From: Melioribacteraceae bacterium
GTDB taxonomy: Bacteria > Bacteroidota > Ignavibacteria > Ignavibacteriales > Melioribacteraceae
DNA length: 64,000 bases
Direction: 5' to 3'
Assembly (NCBI GenBank): GCA_024103215.1
Contig: JAGFIY010000127.1
Location: 1-64,000, forward strand
Made by a program: the position numbers and the translations under genes. The stretch's first letter is position 1; each line of letters opens with the position of its first letter. Positions 26,801 to 34,404 of this stretch are shown here, piece by piece. The notes below the pieces were generated by a model. That model was not told the origin of the DNA, ran no database searches, and worked only from the letters and a program-made list of their open reading frames with translations.

Positions 26801-27062
26801 TGGTCCCCTTCCTCTTCTTTTTCAAAATGTTATTGGAACAGCTTTTCTTGATGCAGGTGCAGCCTGGTATGATAATTCAAAATTGCAATTGTTCGGCAGG
26901 AACGAAAACGGTAACGTAGTAACAAAAGATTTGCTTATGGGAATGGGATTCGGAGCAAGAATTTATTTTCTATTTCTTTGGAGATTTGATTGGGCTTGGA
27001 GTTATGATCTTAATAAATTTTCCAAACCCAAATTCTATATCTCGCTTGGCTACGATTTTTAA
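23847..27062 (+). CDS. Gluzincin metalloprotease / TolB propeller / Omp85-like barrel fusion
   Basis: This 1071-residue exported protein combines three modules. Residues 1-20 are a signal peptide. About 30-270 is a peptidase-MA-like zinc protease with HELVH (His133, Glu134, His137) and the downstream WYHEGMAEF that supplies the third ligand (Glu167 or Glu171). About 285-590 is a TolB/PD40 propeller with repeats such as WSPDGRYIAF and WSPDGSLLVFSSDRD. After an acidic Ser/Asp-rich linker, about 700-1071 reads as a beta-barrel with RFFLGGVDNW and LPMRGYNYSEK, the Omp85 'RGY' loop motif, and a C-terminal Phe. It is probably an outer-membrane protein with a periplasmic protease. The start is TTG at 23847. 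It is not named in any pathway I know; a role in outer-membrane protein quality control is inference. Confidence 0.8.
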   Translation: MIRKLVFFSFFIFTTSSVVAQFGKNKVQYKDFEWMYIQTNHFDIYFSEEGRDIAEFTANVAEEALENIMSDLNYEINNRISLIVYNSHNDFTETNTTQGYLSQGIGGFTEPFKNRVVFPFEGDYQKFWHVISHELVHAVMRDMLYGGTVQNIIAKNITLQLPLWYHEGMAEFLTSGWETNSDMFIRDAIINTYLPDIQGLYGYFAYRGGQALFYYISKTYGRKKIGELLNKTKGLGSLEAGLKSSIGLTIEELNNRWKKWIKKEYWPEIALRQDPDEFAKRLTDNKESGGFYNTSPAISPQGDKIAFISDRDIFLDIFVMNALDGEIVTKIDGFGRQNDLEELNLLFPSVSWAPDNNRLAVSKKGQGYDIVAIVDVAEDESYELPFELQGIETTAWSPDGRYIAFNAHNARQSDIYVFDLETEELINLTNDIFSDFTPVWSPDGSLLVFSSDRDKYIGEDRFKFDGYNMISHDYSKRDIYSVTFPEGKISRITDWEYSSQKSAVISEDGKSILFVSDKNGIDNIYKKRIEIEPADTVDSIVDLPAVPITNSLNGINQLSISEDRKKLAFTSLFNSGYNIFTINNPFEIELESDTLQLTPFMERVASGEEFSDDTFNLPDSVQSTDNVLNHFISASDSQESETDTSNSRRKIYTGKYVGDKDTTRTADYSNYIFSPNRKVESDTTALTKNIFNQKLDDDGNFLVNEYKINFTPDLVYANAYVSTYYGLLGTTVLSFSDMLGNHQLVGMTGLQVDLKNSDYGLAYYYLPKRINYGVELFHTARFVYLAGLNRTELYRYRNFGAAFSASLPLDTYNRFDLSLSVMRVTSENLDNQLVPMDNATFIIPQLSYVYDDVLFGYTSPIQGSRYKFTLFGNTGIGSSEPNSFYSLIFDVRKYFRFFYDNSFVFRLSGGYSGGAAPQRFFLGGVDNWINRSFASGTIPLESPADFAFLTPALPMRGYNYSEKIGTKYSLLNMEFRLPLIRYLLTGPLPLLFQNVIGTAFLDAGAAWYDNSKLQLFGRNENGNVVTKDLLMGMGFGARIYFLFLWRFDWAWSYDLNKFSKPKFYISLGYDF

Positions 27063-27065
27063 TAA

Positions 27066-27338
27066 CTAAGCTTCTTTTCCAGCAGAACTACCAACATCTT
27101 TAGTATAACTTTCACTTTGTTGGGATTCCGCTTTTAAACCTGATTTTGAATTGTTGTTGTTTTTATAGTCAGTCTGATAAAATCCATTTCCTTTAAAAAT
27201 CGGACCAGCACCGGTACCAATAAGTCTCTTTAATTCACCAGCGCATTTCCGACAAATCCTCAGCGGCTCATCAGTCATTTTTTGAAATTCATCGAATTCA
27301 TATCCGCATTTTTGACATTTATACTCGTATGTTGGCAT
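27066..27338 (-). CDS. FmdB-family zinc ribbon protein
   Basis: This 90-residue protein opens with the FmdB/CxxC zinc-ribbon signature: MPTYEYKCQKCGYEFDEFQK, then ICRKCAGELKR. Zinc ligands are Cys8, Cys11, Cys29 and Cys32. FKGNGFYQTDY follows and a Ser/Asn/Lys-rich disordered tail ends it. The family is widespread and of uncertain role, often called a regulatory protein. It ends only 3 bp from the preceding convergent gene and is transcribed divergently from the lipoprotein gene. Confidence 0.88.
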   Translation of the reverse strand: MPTYEYKCQKCGYEFDEFQKMTDEPLRICRKCAGELKRLIGTGAGPIFKGNGFYQTDYKNNNNSKSGLKAESQQSESYTKDVGSSAGKEA

Positions 27339-27435
27339 TTATTCCTCGATTGTAAAATATTATTGGTTGCAAAAATACTTATGAAAAATAAATTTTCAAA
27401 CATACTTAAGATTGCCATATTTTGTATTTTAGAAT

Positions 27436-28110
27436 ATGACTCTAAAAAAGAAATTACTACTTTTAGCAGCAATGACCGTTTTATTGTTCTTGAGTGGGTG
27501 CTTAAATTATACTCAGGTAACAACTCTTAAAACGGACGGCTCCGGAAGTATGTTCGTTCATTATTGGACTGAACTAGACAATCCCGAAGACTCACTCTTT
27601 ATCAATCGTCTAGGAATTTTTAATGCAGATTCAATCAGAAAAGAATTTCTATCAGATTATTTAACGATTGACGAGATTGAGGTTTATAGAGATTTCAGGG
27701 ACAGCACGATCCATGCAAAGGTAGAGTTAACTTTTGCCCACTTCGATTCACTTAATCTTTCACCGGTCTTTCGAGCTTCAAAATTTTCTATTTTAAACGG
27801 ACCCGAAGAAACAAAAATATTTTCACAGTTTATAATGCCTTTTGCAACGGGTTTTGGAATCAACCGAGAGGAGTTCAAAGTACGCTATATTTATTACCTC
27901 CCTGGTGAAATTCTCGAACATAATGCGGTTGATGTCTCAAGAAATAAACTGACTTGGGAATACAATCTCGAAGAAATCGGAAGCGGTAAAACAATAACCG
28001 CTGTGTATAGACCTTTTTTGCTAAAGGAAACCCCAAAATGGATTTATTTACTCTGCTTGTTGGTATTATTAATTGTTATAACCTTTCTTCTAAAAAAACG
28101 AAAAGCATAA
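27436..28110 (+). CDS. LppM-like lipoprotein with C-terminal membrane helix
   Basis: This 224-residue protein has a lipoprotein signal peptide with lipobox FLSGC (Cys22). An LppM/DUF3153-type domain begins LNYTQVTTLKTDGSGSMFVHY. A C-terminal membrane helix (about 202-219, WIYLLCLLVLLIVITFLL) ends in KKRKA. A lipid anchor at one end and a helix at the other suggest it is fixed at the inner membrane with a periplasmic domain between. LppM in mycobacteria affects phagosome arrest and lipid content; what the family does here is unknown. It precedes the prs promoter and is not in an obvious operon. Confidence 0.75.
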   Translation: MTLKKKLLLLAAMTVLLFLSGCLNYTQVTTLKTDGSGSMFVHYWTELDNPEDSLFINRLGIFNADSIRKEFLSDYLTIDEIEVYRDFRDSTIHAKVELTFAHFDSLNLSPVFRASKFSILNGPEETKIFSQFIMPFATGFGINREEFKVRYIYYLPGEILEHNAVDVSRNKLTWEYNLEEIGSGKTITAVYRPFLLKETPKWIYLLCLLVLLIVITFLLKKRKA

Positions 28111-28142
28111 AACAATCCGCTAAATCCTTTATTTACATATAT

Positions 28143-28171
28143 TTGACTTCACTTATACATTTATTTATATT
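28143..28171 (+). promoter_or_regulatory. Sigma-70-type promoter of prs
   Basis: TTGACT (28143-28148) and TATATT (28166-28171) are spaced by 17 bp, 45 bp before the prs start. It is nearly the same as the lexA promoter, which supports both calls. Confidence 0.75.
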
Positions 28172-28216
28172 TGTTTTCTTTGTGGAAAATAATTTTCCTA
28201 AACGGAAATAAAACTC

Positions 28217-29164
28217 ATGATCGAGCAAAGTCCAATAATTGTTTCCGGTCTATCCAACCCGGGCTTTACAAAAGAAGTTGTTAACTATCTTGGATTGGAA
28301 GAAGGACTGGTTGAACTTAAAAGATTCAGTGACGGTGAAATATGGGTTAAGTTTAAGGAAAATGTTCGCGGACGAGATATATTTATAATTCAATCGACGC
28401 ATCCTCCAGCTGAAAATTTGATGGAACTGCTGATAATGATTGATGCGGCAACTAGAGCCTCGGCAAAGAGAGTTACAGCCGTAATTCCATATTTTGGTTA
28501 TGCCCGTCAGGACAGAAAAGATCAGCCGCGAGTTGCTTTAACGGCAAAATTAGTAGCAAATTTGATTACAACGGCAGGTGCCGATCGTGTTATAACTATG
28601 GATCTTCACGCTGCTCAAATTCAAGGTTTCTTTGATATTCCGTTCGATCACTTGTATGCATCGCCTGTTTTCACTGGAATTTTGGCCAATGAAAATAAAA
28701 ATCTAGTTGTTGTCTCACCCGATGTTGGAGGAATTAAACTCGCAAGATCATACGCAAAAAGACTGCACGCTGATTTGGTTGTGATTGATAAAAGAAGATA
28801 CGACGCAAACAAATCTGAAGTGATGAACATAATTGGTAGCGTTGAAAATAGAGACGTTCTTTTAGTTGATGATTTGATTGATACCGGTGGAACTTTTGTT
28901 AATGCGGTAAATGCACTTAAACAAAACGGTGCACTTACAATTTACGGAGCAGTTACTCATCCACTGCTTTCCGGAAACGCAATTGAAAGGCTTGAAAAAT
29001 CTCCACTGGATAAATTGTTTGTTACCGACAGCATCCCCCTGCCGCACGGGACAAAATCACCAAAAATTGAAGTGAGAACAGCATCGGAACTTATAGCAGA
29101 AGCAATTATTCGTTCATACCAAAACGAATCAATAAGTTCTTTGTTTGAAATAGATAAAAGTTAG
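28217..29164 (+). CDS. prs: Ribose-phosphate pyrophosphokinase
   Basis: Prs makes PRPP from ribose 5-phosphate and ATP for nucleotide, His and Trp synthesis. The 315-residue protein is a standard class I enzyme: LKRFSDGEIWVKFKENVRG, IPYFGYARQDRKDQPR (ATP flag loop), TMDLHAAQIQGFFDIPFDHL, SPDVGGIKLARSYAKRL with DKRR, and the PRPP loop LLVDDLIDTGGTFVNA. It heads a run of housekeeping genes (prs, rplY, pth, hppA) behind its own promoter. Confidence 0.97.
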   Translation: MIEQSPIIVSGLSNPGFTKEVVNYLGLEEGLVELKRFSDGEIWVKFKENVRGRDIFIIQSTHPPAENLMELLIMIDAATRASAKRVTAVIPYFGYARQDRKDQPRVALTAKLVANLITTAGADRVITMDLHAAQIQGFFDIPFDHLYASPVFTGILANENKNLVVVSPDVGGIKLARSYAKRLHADLVVIDKRRYDANKSEVMNIIGSVENRDVLLVDDLIDTGGTFVNAVNALKQNGALTIYGAVTHPLLSGNAIERLEKSPLDKLFVTDSIPLPHGTKSPKIEVRTASELIAEAIIRSYQNESISSLFEIDKS

Positions 29165-29198
29165 AATTTAGAAAATATATTTTGGAGAACCCTTTAAA

Positions 29199-29849
29199 AT
29201 GTCAGAGATAATCGTAAAAGCCGAAAAAAGAAACACCAAAACCAAAGGTGAATTAAGCACTTTAAGAAATAACAAACGAGTACCAGGTGTTTACTATATA
29301 AAAGGTCAAGAGCCGATCTCAATAACAGTTGATGAATATGCTATAAACTCGTTAGTATTTACTTCCGAGCAGAAAGTTGTTAATCTTCAAATTGAAGAAA
29401 CCGAACACAAATGTATTGTTAAAGATGTACAGTTCGATCCTGTCAGCGATAAAGTTATTCATTTTGATCTTCTTGGATTAACTGCCGGACAAAAACTTCA
29501 ACTCGAAATTCCATTGCAGTTTGTAGGTAAGGCTCCCGGAATTAAAGAAGGCGGACACTTACAGCACTTTATGCACAAGCTTGATGTTGAATGTTTGCCC
29601 AGACATATTCCCAATACTCTTGAAGTCGATGTAAGCGGACTTCACATTGGTGATACAATCCACGTTGCAGATGTATCGTTTGAAAATATTGAAATTCTTA
29701 ATTCACCGGAATCTGTAATTGTTACAATGTTAAAACCTAGAGAGCTTGAAGAAGAAGCTGCTCCTGAACTTGAAGACGAGGAAGAAATGAAAGAGCCGGA
29801 AGTTATCGGTAAGGGTAAATCAGCAGAAGATTCTGAAGAAGACGAATAA
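29199..29849 (+). CDS. rplY: Large ribosomal subunit protein bL25 (Ctc form)
   Basis: This 216-residue bL25 is of the long CTC/TL5 type. The N-terminal 5S-rRNA-binding domain (residues 1-90, with GELSTLRNNKRVPGVYY and VQFDPVSDKVIHFDLL) is followed by the TL5 C-terminal domain (about 95-185: VGKAPGIKEGGHLQHFMHKLDVECLP-like block, HIPNTLEVDVSGLHIGDTIHV). A strongly acidic tail of about 30 residues ends it. GGAGAA precedes the ATG. prs-rplY-pth is a common bacterial gene order. Confidence 0.95.
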   Translation: MSEIIVKAEKRNTKTKGELSTLRNNKRVPGVYYIKGQEPISITVDEYAINSLVFTSEQKVVNLQIEETEHKCIVKDVQFDPVSDKVIHFDLLGLTAGQKLQLEIPLQFVGKAPGIKEGGHLQHFMHKLDVECLPRHIPNTLEVDVSGLHIGDTIHVADVSFENIEILNSPESVIVTMLKPRELEEEAAPELEDEEEMKEPEVIGKGKSAEDSEEDE

Positions 29850-29862
29850 TCTATAGATAATT

Positions 29863-30465
29863 GTGCGAATTATATTTGGAATCGGTAATCCCGGCAGCAA
29901 GTATAATAATACGAGACATAATATAGGATTTTTGATTTTAGACAGGCTTGCAAACAAGCTTGATATTGAGTTCCAACCATCTAAATACGATTATTATTTT
30001 GCGGGAAGCAGTTCATCGGCTTCCCCATTTTTTTTGGTAAAACCGACAACTTATGTCAATCTAAGCGGAAACGCTGCAGTTGATATTATTAATAATTACG
30101 ACGTTGACCCAAAAGATTTTCTTGTGGTAACCGACGATCTAAATTTAAAGCAAGGAAAAATAAGAATTCGCCAAGCCGGCGGAGACGGAGGGCATAACGG
30201 TATCAGTTCTATTATTTACAATTTGGGAGACGATAATTTTCCCAGACTGAGATTTGGTATCGGTCGCAAATTTAATCAAGGTGAAATGAAAAATTTTGTC
30301 CTAAGTAAATTCACTAAAGAGGAACTTGAATCACTTGAACCAAATTTAAATTTTGCCGAAAATTTGATTACTGAGTTCATTAAAGATGGTTTCCAAGCTA
30401 TGCTTGATTACAACAGCAAACACGCAAATTCATTAAACAATTCGAATAACAGCGAGGTTAAATAG
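29863..30465 (+). CDS. pth: Peptidyl-tRNA hydrolase
   Basis: Pth frees tRNA from peptidyl-tRNA dropped by ribosomes. The 200-residue protein has the catalytic set: GIGNPGSKYNNTRHNIGF (Asn10, His19), KPTTYVNLSG, TDDLNLKQGKIRIR (Asp about 93), and GGDGGHNGISSI. It begins with GTG at 29863, 14 bp after rplY, without a strong Shine-Dalgarno. The C-terminal tail is Asn/Ser-rich (NSLNNSNNSEVK) and longer than the core fold needs. Confidence 0.96.
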   Translation: MRIIFGIGNPGSKYNNTRHNIGFLILDRLANKLDIEFQPSKYDYYFAGSSSSASPFFLVKPTTYVNLSGNAAVDIINNYDVDPKDFLVVTDDLNLKQGKIRIRQAGGDGGHNGISSIIYNLGDDNFPRLRFGIGRKFNQGEMKNFVLSKFTKEELESLEPNLNFAENLITEFIKDGFQAMLDYNSKHANSLNNSNNSEVK

Positions 30466-30474
30466 GGAGCACTC

Positions 30475-32532
30475 ATGGATAATCTTATTTACATCATTCC
30501 ATTTTTAGGATTAGCTGCACTTCTTTATTCCTACATTAAAAGTGCCTGGATTAAGAAACAGAGTACCGGCAATGAAAAAATGACCAAAATTTCCGACAAC
30601 ATTAAAGCTGGTGCTATCGCATTCTTAAAAACTGAATACAGAGTTCTTATTTACTTTGTAATTATAGTAGCAGTATTGTTGGGTGTTTTTAACAGTACTA
30701 AAGAAGATTCTTCATGGCTTATTTCAGTTTCTTTTGTTGTAGGTGCTTTTTGTTCCGCACTTGCTGGATTTTTGGGAATGATTGCTGCAACAAGAGCTAA
30801 TGTTAGAACTACCGAAGCGGCAAGAACAGGTTTAAGTCCTGCACTTAATATTGCATTTGCGGGCGGTTCAATTATGGGAATGAATGTGGTCGGTCTTGGA
30901 ATACTCGGTTTAAGTGGACTTTTTCTATTTTATCAAGGAATGGATTGGGATATAAATAAAGTCATAAATGTTGTAACCGGATTTTCACTTGGGGCTTCTT
31001 CTATTGCCCTTTTTGCAAGAGTTGGGGGAGGAATATACACCAAAGCAGCTGACGTAGGCGCTGACCTTGCCGGGAAAGTTTATGAAGGAATTCCTGAGGA
31101 TGATCCAAGAAATCCCGCAACTATTGCAGATAATGTAGGTGATAATGTTGGCGACGTTGCCGGTATGGGAGCTGATCTCTTCGAATCATTTGTCGGGGCT
31201 ATCATCGGAACGATGGTTCTCGGGGCAGTGTTTGCTGGCACAGCCATGGAATTAGAAGCTGTGATACTTCCTCTTTTGATTGCCGGAGCCGGAATTGTTT
31301 TATCAATTATTGGTACATTTTTCGTAAAAGTTAAAGAAGGCGGTAATCCTCAAAGAGCATTAAATATGGGTGAGTTTGGCACAACGGGATTTATGATCGT
31401 TGCATCTTACTTTCTCATCGATTATGCCCTTCCATCTAACTGGTCACACGCAGGGGTTCAGTATTCAAGCATTGGAGTATTTTTCGCGACACTTATCGGT
31501 CTAATTGCCGGCACACTAATAGGATTAATTACAGAATATTACACAAGTACAACTGGCAAACCCGTAAGAGGAATTGCAAATCAGTCAATTACAGGATCTG
31601 CAACAAATATTATTGCGGGATTAGGGGTCGGAATGATGTCAACAGCTGCTCCTATAATAATTATTGCGGCAAGTATTATTTCCGCATATTCGTTGGCTAA
31701 CCTTTACGGAATTGCAATCGCTGCCCTCGGAATGCTTTCTATTACCGGTATCCAATTAGCTGTTGATGCATACGGTCCCATTTCTGATAATGCCGGTGGA
31801 ATTGCCGAAATGGCTGAACTCCCGAAAGAAGTAAGAGAAAGAACGGACAAACTCGATGCAGTCGGAAACACGACCGCTGCAATCGGGAAAGGTTTTGCAA
31901 TTGGCTCTGCTGCACTTACAGCTCTCGCATTGTTTGCTGCTTTTATGCAGCAAGCAGATATTACATCGATTGATATCGCAAACCCAGTTATTATGGGCGG
32001 ATTGTTTATTGGTGCTATGCTCCCTTTCTTGTTCTCTTCACTGGCAATGGGTGCTGTGGGAAGAGCCGCTAAAGAAATGATAATTGAAGTAGGACGTCAG
32101 TTCAAAGAAATTAAAGGTTTGCGCGAAGGTAAAGCTGAAGCCGATTACTCACGATGTGTGGAAATTTCAACAAAAGCAGCAATCCGCGAAATGATTGCTC
32201 CGGGACTAATGGCAGTCATTGTACCGGTTGTAATTGGCTTTTTCAGCAAAGAGATGCTTGCAGGAATGTTAGCCGGCGTAACCACAAGCGGTGTGTTAAT
32301 GGCAATTTTCCAATCCAATGCAGGCGGAGCATGGGACAATGCCAAGAAATTGATCGAAGGCGGAATAACAATTGACGGATTTAAATACGGAAAAGGTTCA
32401 GATGCTCATAAAGCCGCAGTTGTTGGCGATACGGTGGGGGACCCATTTAAGGATACTTCCGGGCCATCCCTTAACATTCTTATTAAGCTTATGTCTGTAG
32501 TTTCTTTAGTTATTGCGCCATTGATAAAATAA
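30475..32532 (+). CDS. hppA: Membrane-bound proton/sodium-pumping pyrophosphatase (K+-dependent type)
   Basis: This 685-residue integral membrane pump, with about 16 helices, uses pyrophosphate hydrolysis to export H+ or Na+. The catalytic signature [19 protein letters not shown], then [20 protein letters not shown], is intact. The later motif reads [19 protein letters not shown]: Ala where K+-independent enzymes have Lys (GNTTKA), so this is the K+-dependent subfamily, which includes Na+ pumps. Which ion it moves cannot be settled by eye. GGGAG precedes the ATG, 9 bp after pth. Confidence 0.95.
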   Translation: MDNLIYIIPFLGLAALLYSYIKSAWIKKQSTGNEKMTKISDNIKAGAIAFLKTEYRVLIYFVIIVAVLLGVFNSTKEDSSWLISVSFVVGAFCSALAGFLGMIAATRANVRTTEAARTGLSPALNIAFAGGSIMGMNVVGLGILGLSGLFLFYQGMDWDINKVINVVTGFSLGASSIALFARVGGGIYTKAADVGADLAGKVYEGIPEDDPRNPATIADNVGDNVGDVAGMGADLFESFVGAIIGTMVLGAVFAGTAMELEAVILPLLIAGAGIVLSIIGTFFVKVKEGGNPQRALNMGEFGTTGFMIVASYFLIDYALPSNWSHAGVQYSSIGVFFATLIGLIAGTLIGLITEYYTSTTGKPVRGIANQSITGSATNIIAGLGVGMMSTAAPIIIIAASIISAYSLANLYGIAIAALGMLSITGIQLAVDAYGPISDNAGGIAEMAELPKEVRERTDKLDAVGNTTAAIGKGFAIGSAALTALALFAAFMQQADITSIDIANPVIMGGLFIGAMLPFLFSSLAMGAVGRAAKEMIIEVGRQFKEIKGLREGKAEADYSRCVEISTKAAIREMIAPGLMAVIVPVVIGFFSKEMLAGMLAGVTTSGVLMAIFQSNAGGAWDNAKKLIEGGITIDGFKYGKGSDAHKAAVVGDTVGDPFKDTSGPSLNILIKLMSVVSLVIAPLIK

Positions 32533-32566
32533 TTCTATATTTGTTGACTTAATATTTATTAACCCT

Positions 32567-32592
32567 GCTCTCGAAACCTTCACTTCGAGGGC
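32567..32592 (+). promoter_or_regulatory. Leader hairpin of the rpsF operon, possible S6:S18 control element
   Basis: A 9-bp stem (GCTCTCGAA, 32567-32575, with TTCGAGGGC, 32584-32592; one G-U pair) holds an 8-nt loop ACCTTCAC. It ends about 16 nt before the Shine-Dalgarno GGGAGGTG of rpsF. In many bacteria the S6-S18 complex binds a leader hairpin here to repress its own operon. The position fits that; I cannot confirm the conserved bulge and CCG pattern of the published motif. Confidence 0.45.
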
Positions 32593-32623
32593 CATTAAAT
32601 GTCCAGAGGGAGGTGAAAATAGG

Positions 32624-33073
32624 ATGAAGAAAAATCACTACGAATGCGTAGTGATCATCAACGCTGCACTAGAAGATGATCAAATTGAAGCATCGCTTTC
32701 CAGAGTATCAGAAATAATAACAACGAACGGCGGCGAAATTTTCGATTTGGAAAAATGGGGAAGAAAACGTCTTGCCTACCCCATACAAAAATCCAAGTCC
32801 GGTTTCTATGCGATTTGCAGATACGTTGCTCCTACTGAAGCAATTTCAAAAATCGAAAGACTTCTTCGCTTAGATGAAACAGTTGTGCGGTATCTAACCG
32901 TAACGATGGATAAAGAAGCCTTGGAATATTTTGAAAAATCCAAAGTTGAACGCGAAACAGTTAAAACTGAGGAAACAGAAACTACTGAGCAGAGTGATGA
33001 GACGACGCAAGAAGCAGAACCTGCTGGTTCAGATGTAATAGATTCGAATGATTCAGATAGTGAGAATAACTAA
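32624..33073 (+). CDS. rpsF: Small ribosomal subunit protein bS6
   Basis: This 149-residue S6 contains the ferredoxin-like core (residues 1-100: YECVVIINAALEDDQIEA, GGEIFDLEKWGRKRLAYPIQKSKSGFY, IERLLRLDETVVRYLTV). A long acidic Glu/Thr/Ser-rich tail follows. The core binds helix 22/23 of 16S rRNA as a pair with S18. The Shine-Dalgarno GGGAGGTG is among the strongest in the window. It is first in rpsF-ssb-rpsR-rplI and follows a leader hairpin. Confidence 0.96.
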   Translation: MKKNHYECVVIINAALEDDQIEASLSRVSEIITTNGGEIFDLEKWGRKRLAYPIQKSKSGFYAICRYVAPTEAISKIERLLRLDETVVRYLTVTMDKEALEYFEKSKVERETVKTEETETTEQSDETTQEAEPAGSDVIDSNDSDSENN

Positions 33074-33103
33074 TTATTAAGATAAGATTTACGGAGGTTG
33101 CAA

Positions 33104-33574
33104 ATGGCAGACCTAAAAATGCCTGAATTAAATAGTGTTATTATCGCCGGGAACTTGACGAAGGATCCGGTTTTCAGAGAAACTTCTAACAACACCCCTG
33201 TGGTTAATTTTCATATTGCCGCAAACAGACGTTATAAAGACAGCAATAATCAGTGGCAGGAGGATGTTTGTTACGTTGGTGTTGTTGCTTGGAATAAATT
33301 AGCAGACAGCTGCAGAGACCGGCTAAAAAAAGGAAGTGCTGTTCTTGTTGATGGTGAATTACAAAGCAGAACTTTTAAAACAGAAGACGATAAAAATAGA
33401 ACAATCGTTGAAATAAAAGCTAAACGTATTCAGTTCCTCAATAAAAATTCGAAAAATCATTCTTCGGAGGAGGATTATGAATCTTCTTCTAACGAAGATT
33501 CGGATTACGAAGATAATTCATTCGATAAATTTTTATCAGACGACGAAGCCGATCTTATCAGCAACGATAAATAA
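33104..33574 (+). CDS. ssb: Single-stranded DNA-binding protein with atypical C-terminus
   Basis: SSB coats single-stranded DNA and recruits repair and replication proteins. From the ATG at 33104 (after ACGGAGG) it is 156 residues; an in-frame TTG at 33098 lies just past the Shine-Dalgarno and is unlikely to be used. The OB fold occupies residues 6-112: NSVIIAGNLTKDPVFRET, NFHIAANRRYKD, CYVGVVAWNKLADSC, KGSAVLVDGELQSRTF. The acidic linker ends in DDEADLISNDK, without the usual DDxPF tip that binds partner proteins. The location between rpsF and rpsR marks it as the main ssb. Confidence 0.95.
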   Translation: MADLKMPELNSVIIAGNLTKDPVFRETSNNTPVVNFHIAANRRYKDSNNQWQEDVCYVGVVAWNKLADSCRDRLKKGSAVLVDGELQSRTFKTEDDKNRTIVEIKAKRIQFLNKNSKNHSSEEDYESSSNEDSDYEDNSFDKFLSDDEADLISNDK

Positions 33575-33593
33575 GAACTGGAGTTAAACAAAA

Positions 33594-33803
33594 ATGAAAT
33601 CAAAAAGATCAAAAAGAGTTTTAGAAGAATACATCGATTATAAAGATGCTAAAAAACTCCAAAAATTCGTCACGGATCAAGGGAAAATTATTCCACGACG
33701 AATTACTGGACTAAGTGCTAAACAACATCGGGAATTGGTTACTGCAATTAAACGTGCTCGTCAAATTGCGATTATGCCTTACATTTCCGAAGCTGTTAAA
33801 TAG
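33594..33803 (+). CDS. rpsR: Small ribosomal subunit protein bS18
   Basis: This 69-residue S18 has the family core [53 protein letters not shown]. It lacks the N-terminal CxxC zinc motif seen in some species, which marks it as a zinc-independent (C-minus) form. It follows ssb by 19 bp with GGAG before the ATG. Confidence 0.96.
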   Translation: MKSKRSKRVLEEYIDYKDAKKLQKFVTDQGKIIPRRITGLSAKQHRELVTAIKRARQIAIMPYISEAVK

Positions 33804-33815
33804 GAGAGATTTGGT

Positions 33816-34259
33816 ATGAAAGTCATTTTAAGAAAAAATTACGATAAACTGGGAAAGATTGGCGATGTGGTCGAAGTTAAAAACGGCTTTGCCAGAAATT
33901 TTTTAATACCCAGACAAATTGCTTATACCGCAACAGCCGGTAACTTGAGAGCATTAGAAGAGGAAAAAGTTCAACTTGCCAAAAAGGAAGAAAAAGAACT
34001 TCAAAGTGCTCAATTGCTTTCAGCTGAACTTGAAAAAGTTTCGGTTACGATTCCGGTAAAAGTCGGTGAAGAAGACAGAATATTCGGAACAGTAACAACC
34101 CAAATGATTGCTGATTCCTTAAAGGAAAAAGGTTATGATATTGATAGAAGAAAAATTGAGATCAGCGAACCTATAAAATCCTTAGGAATTTATAGTGTAA
34201 ATGTAAAACTTCATCATGAAGTTACCGCAGTTGTTAAAACTTGGGTTGTTCGAGAATAG
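33816..34259 (+). CDS. rplI: Large ribosomal subunit protein bL9
   Basis: This 147-residue L9 is complete: the N-terminal rRNA-binding domain (MKVILRKNYDKLGKIGDVVEVKNGFARNFLIP-type sequence over residues 1-50), the long connecting helix rich in Glu and Lys, and the C-terminal domain with IFGTVTTQMIADSLKEKGYDIDRRKI and ending VNVKLHHEVTAVVKTWVV. GGAGA precedes the start. It closes the ribosomal run; 145 bp with two hairpins follow before secD. Confidence 0.96.
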   Translation: MKVILRKNYDKLGKIGDVVEVKNGFARNFLIPRQIAYTATAGNLRALEEEKVQLAKKEEKELQSAQLLSAELEKVSVTIPVKVGEEDRIFGTVTTQMIADSLKEKGYDIDRRKIEISEPIKSLGIYSVNVKLHHEVTAVVKTWVVRE

Positions 34260-34272
34260 TACAAAATAATAA

Positions 34273-34343
34273 AATGCTAAGTTAATTCAAAAATCAATTT
34301 AGTATTAAATGTCGATCAGATTTTTATTTGTAAAAATTGATCG
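34273..34343 (+). other. Two consecutive RNA hairpins between rplI and secD
   Basis: Hairpin 1 pairs 34273-34287 with 34292-34306 (15 positions, one mismatch, two G-U pairs, 4-nt loop). Hairpin 2 pairs CGATCA (34313-34318) with TGATCG (34338-34343) and ATTTTTA (34320-34326) with TAAAAAT (34331-34337), with one bulged G and loop TTTG. Neither is followed by a T-run, so they are not ordinary terminators. They may process or stabilise the transcript or be protein sites; secD starts 62 bp later. Confidence 0.5.
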
Positions 34344-34404
34344 TCTGTATATATTAGTTGCTAAATAAAAAATTAGAGTTTTTAACTAAGAACAAGACTA
34401 AATA

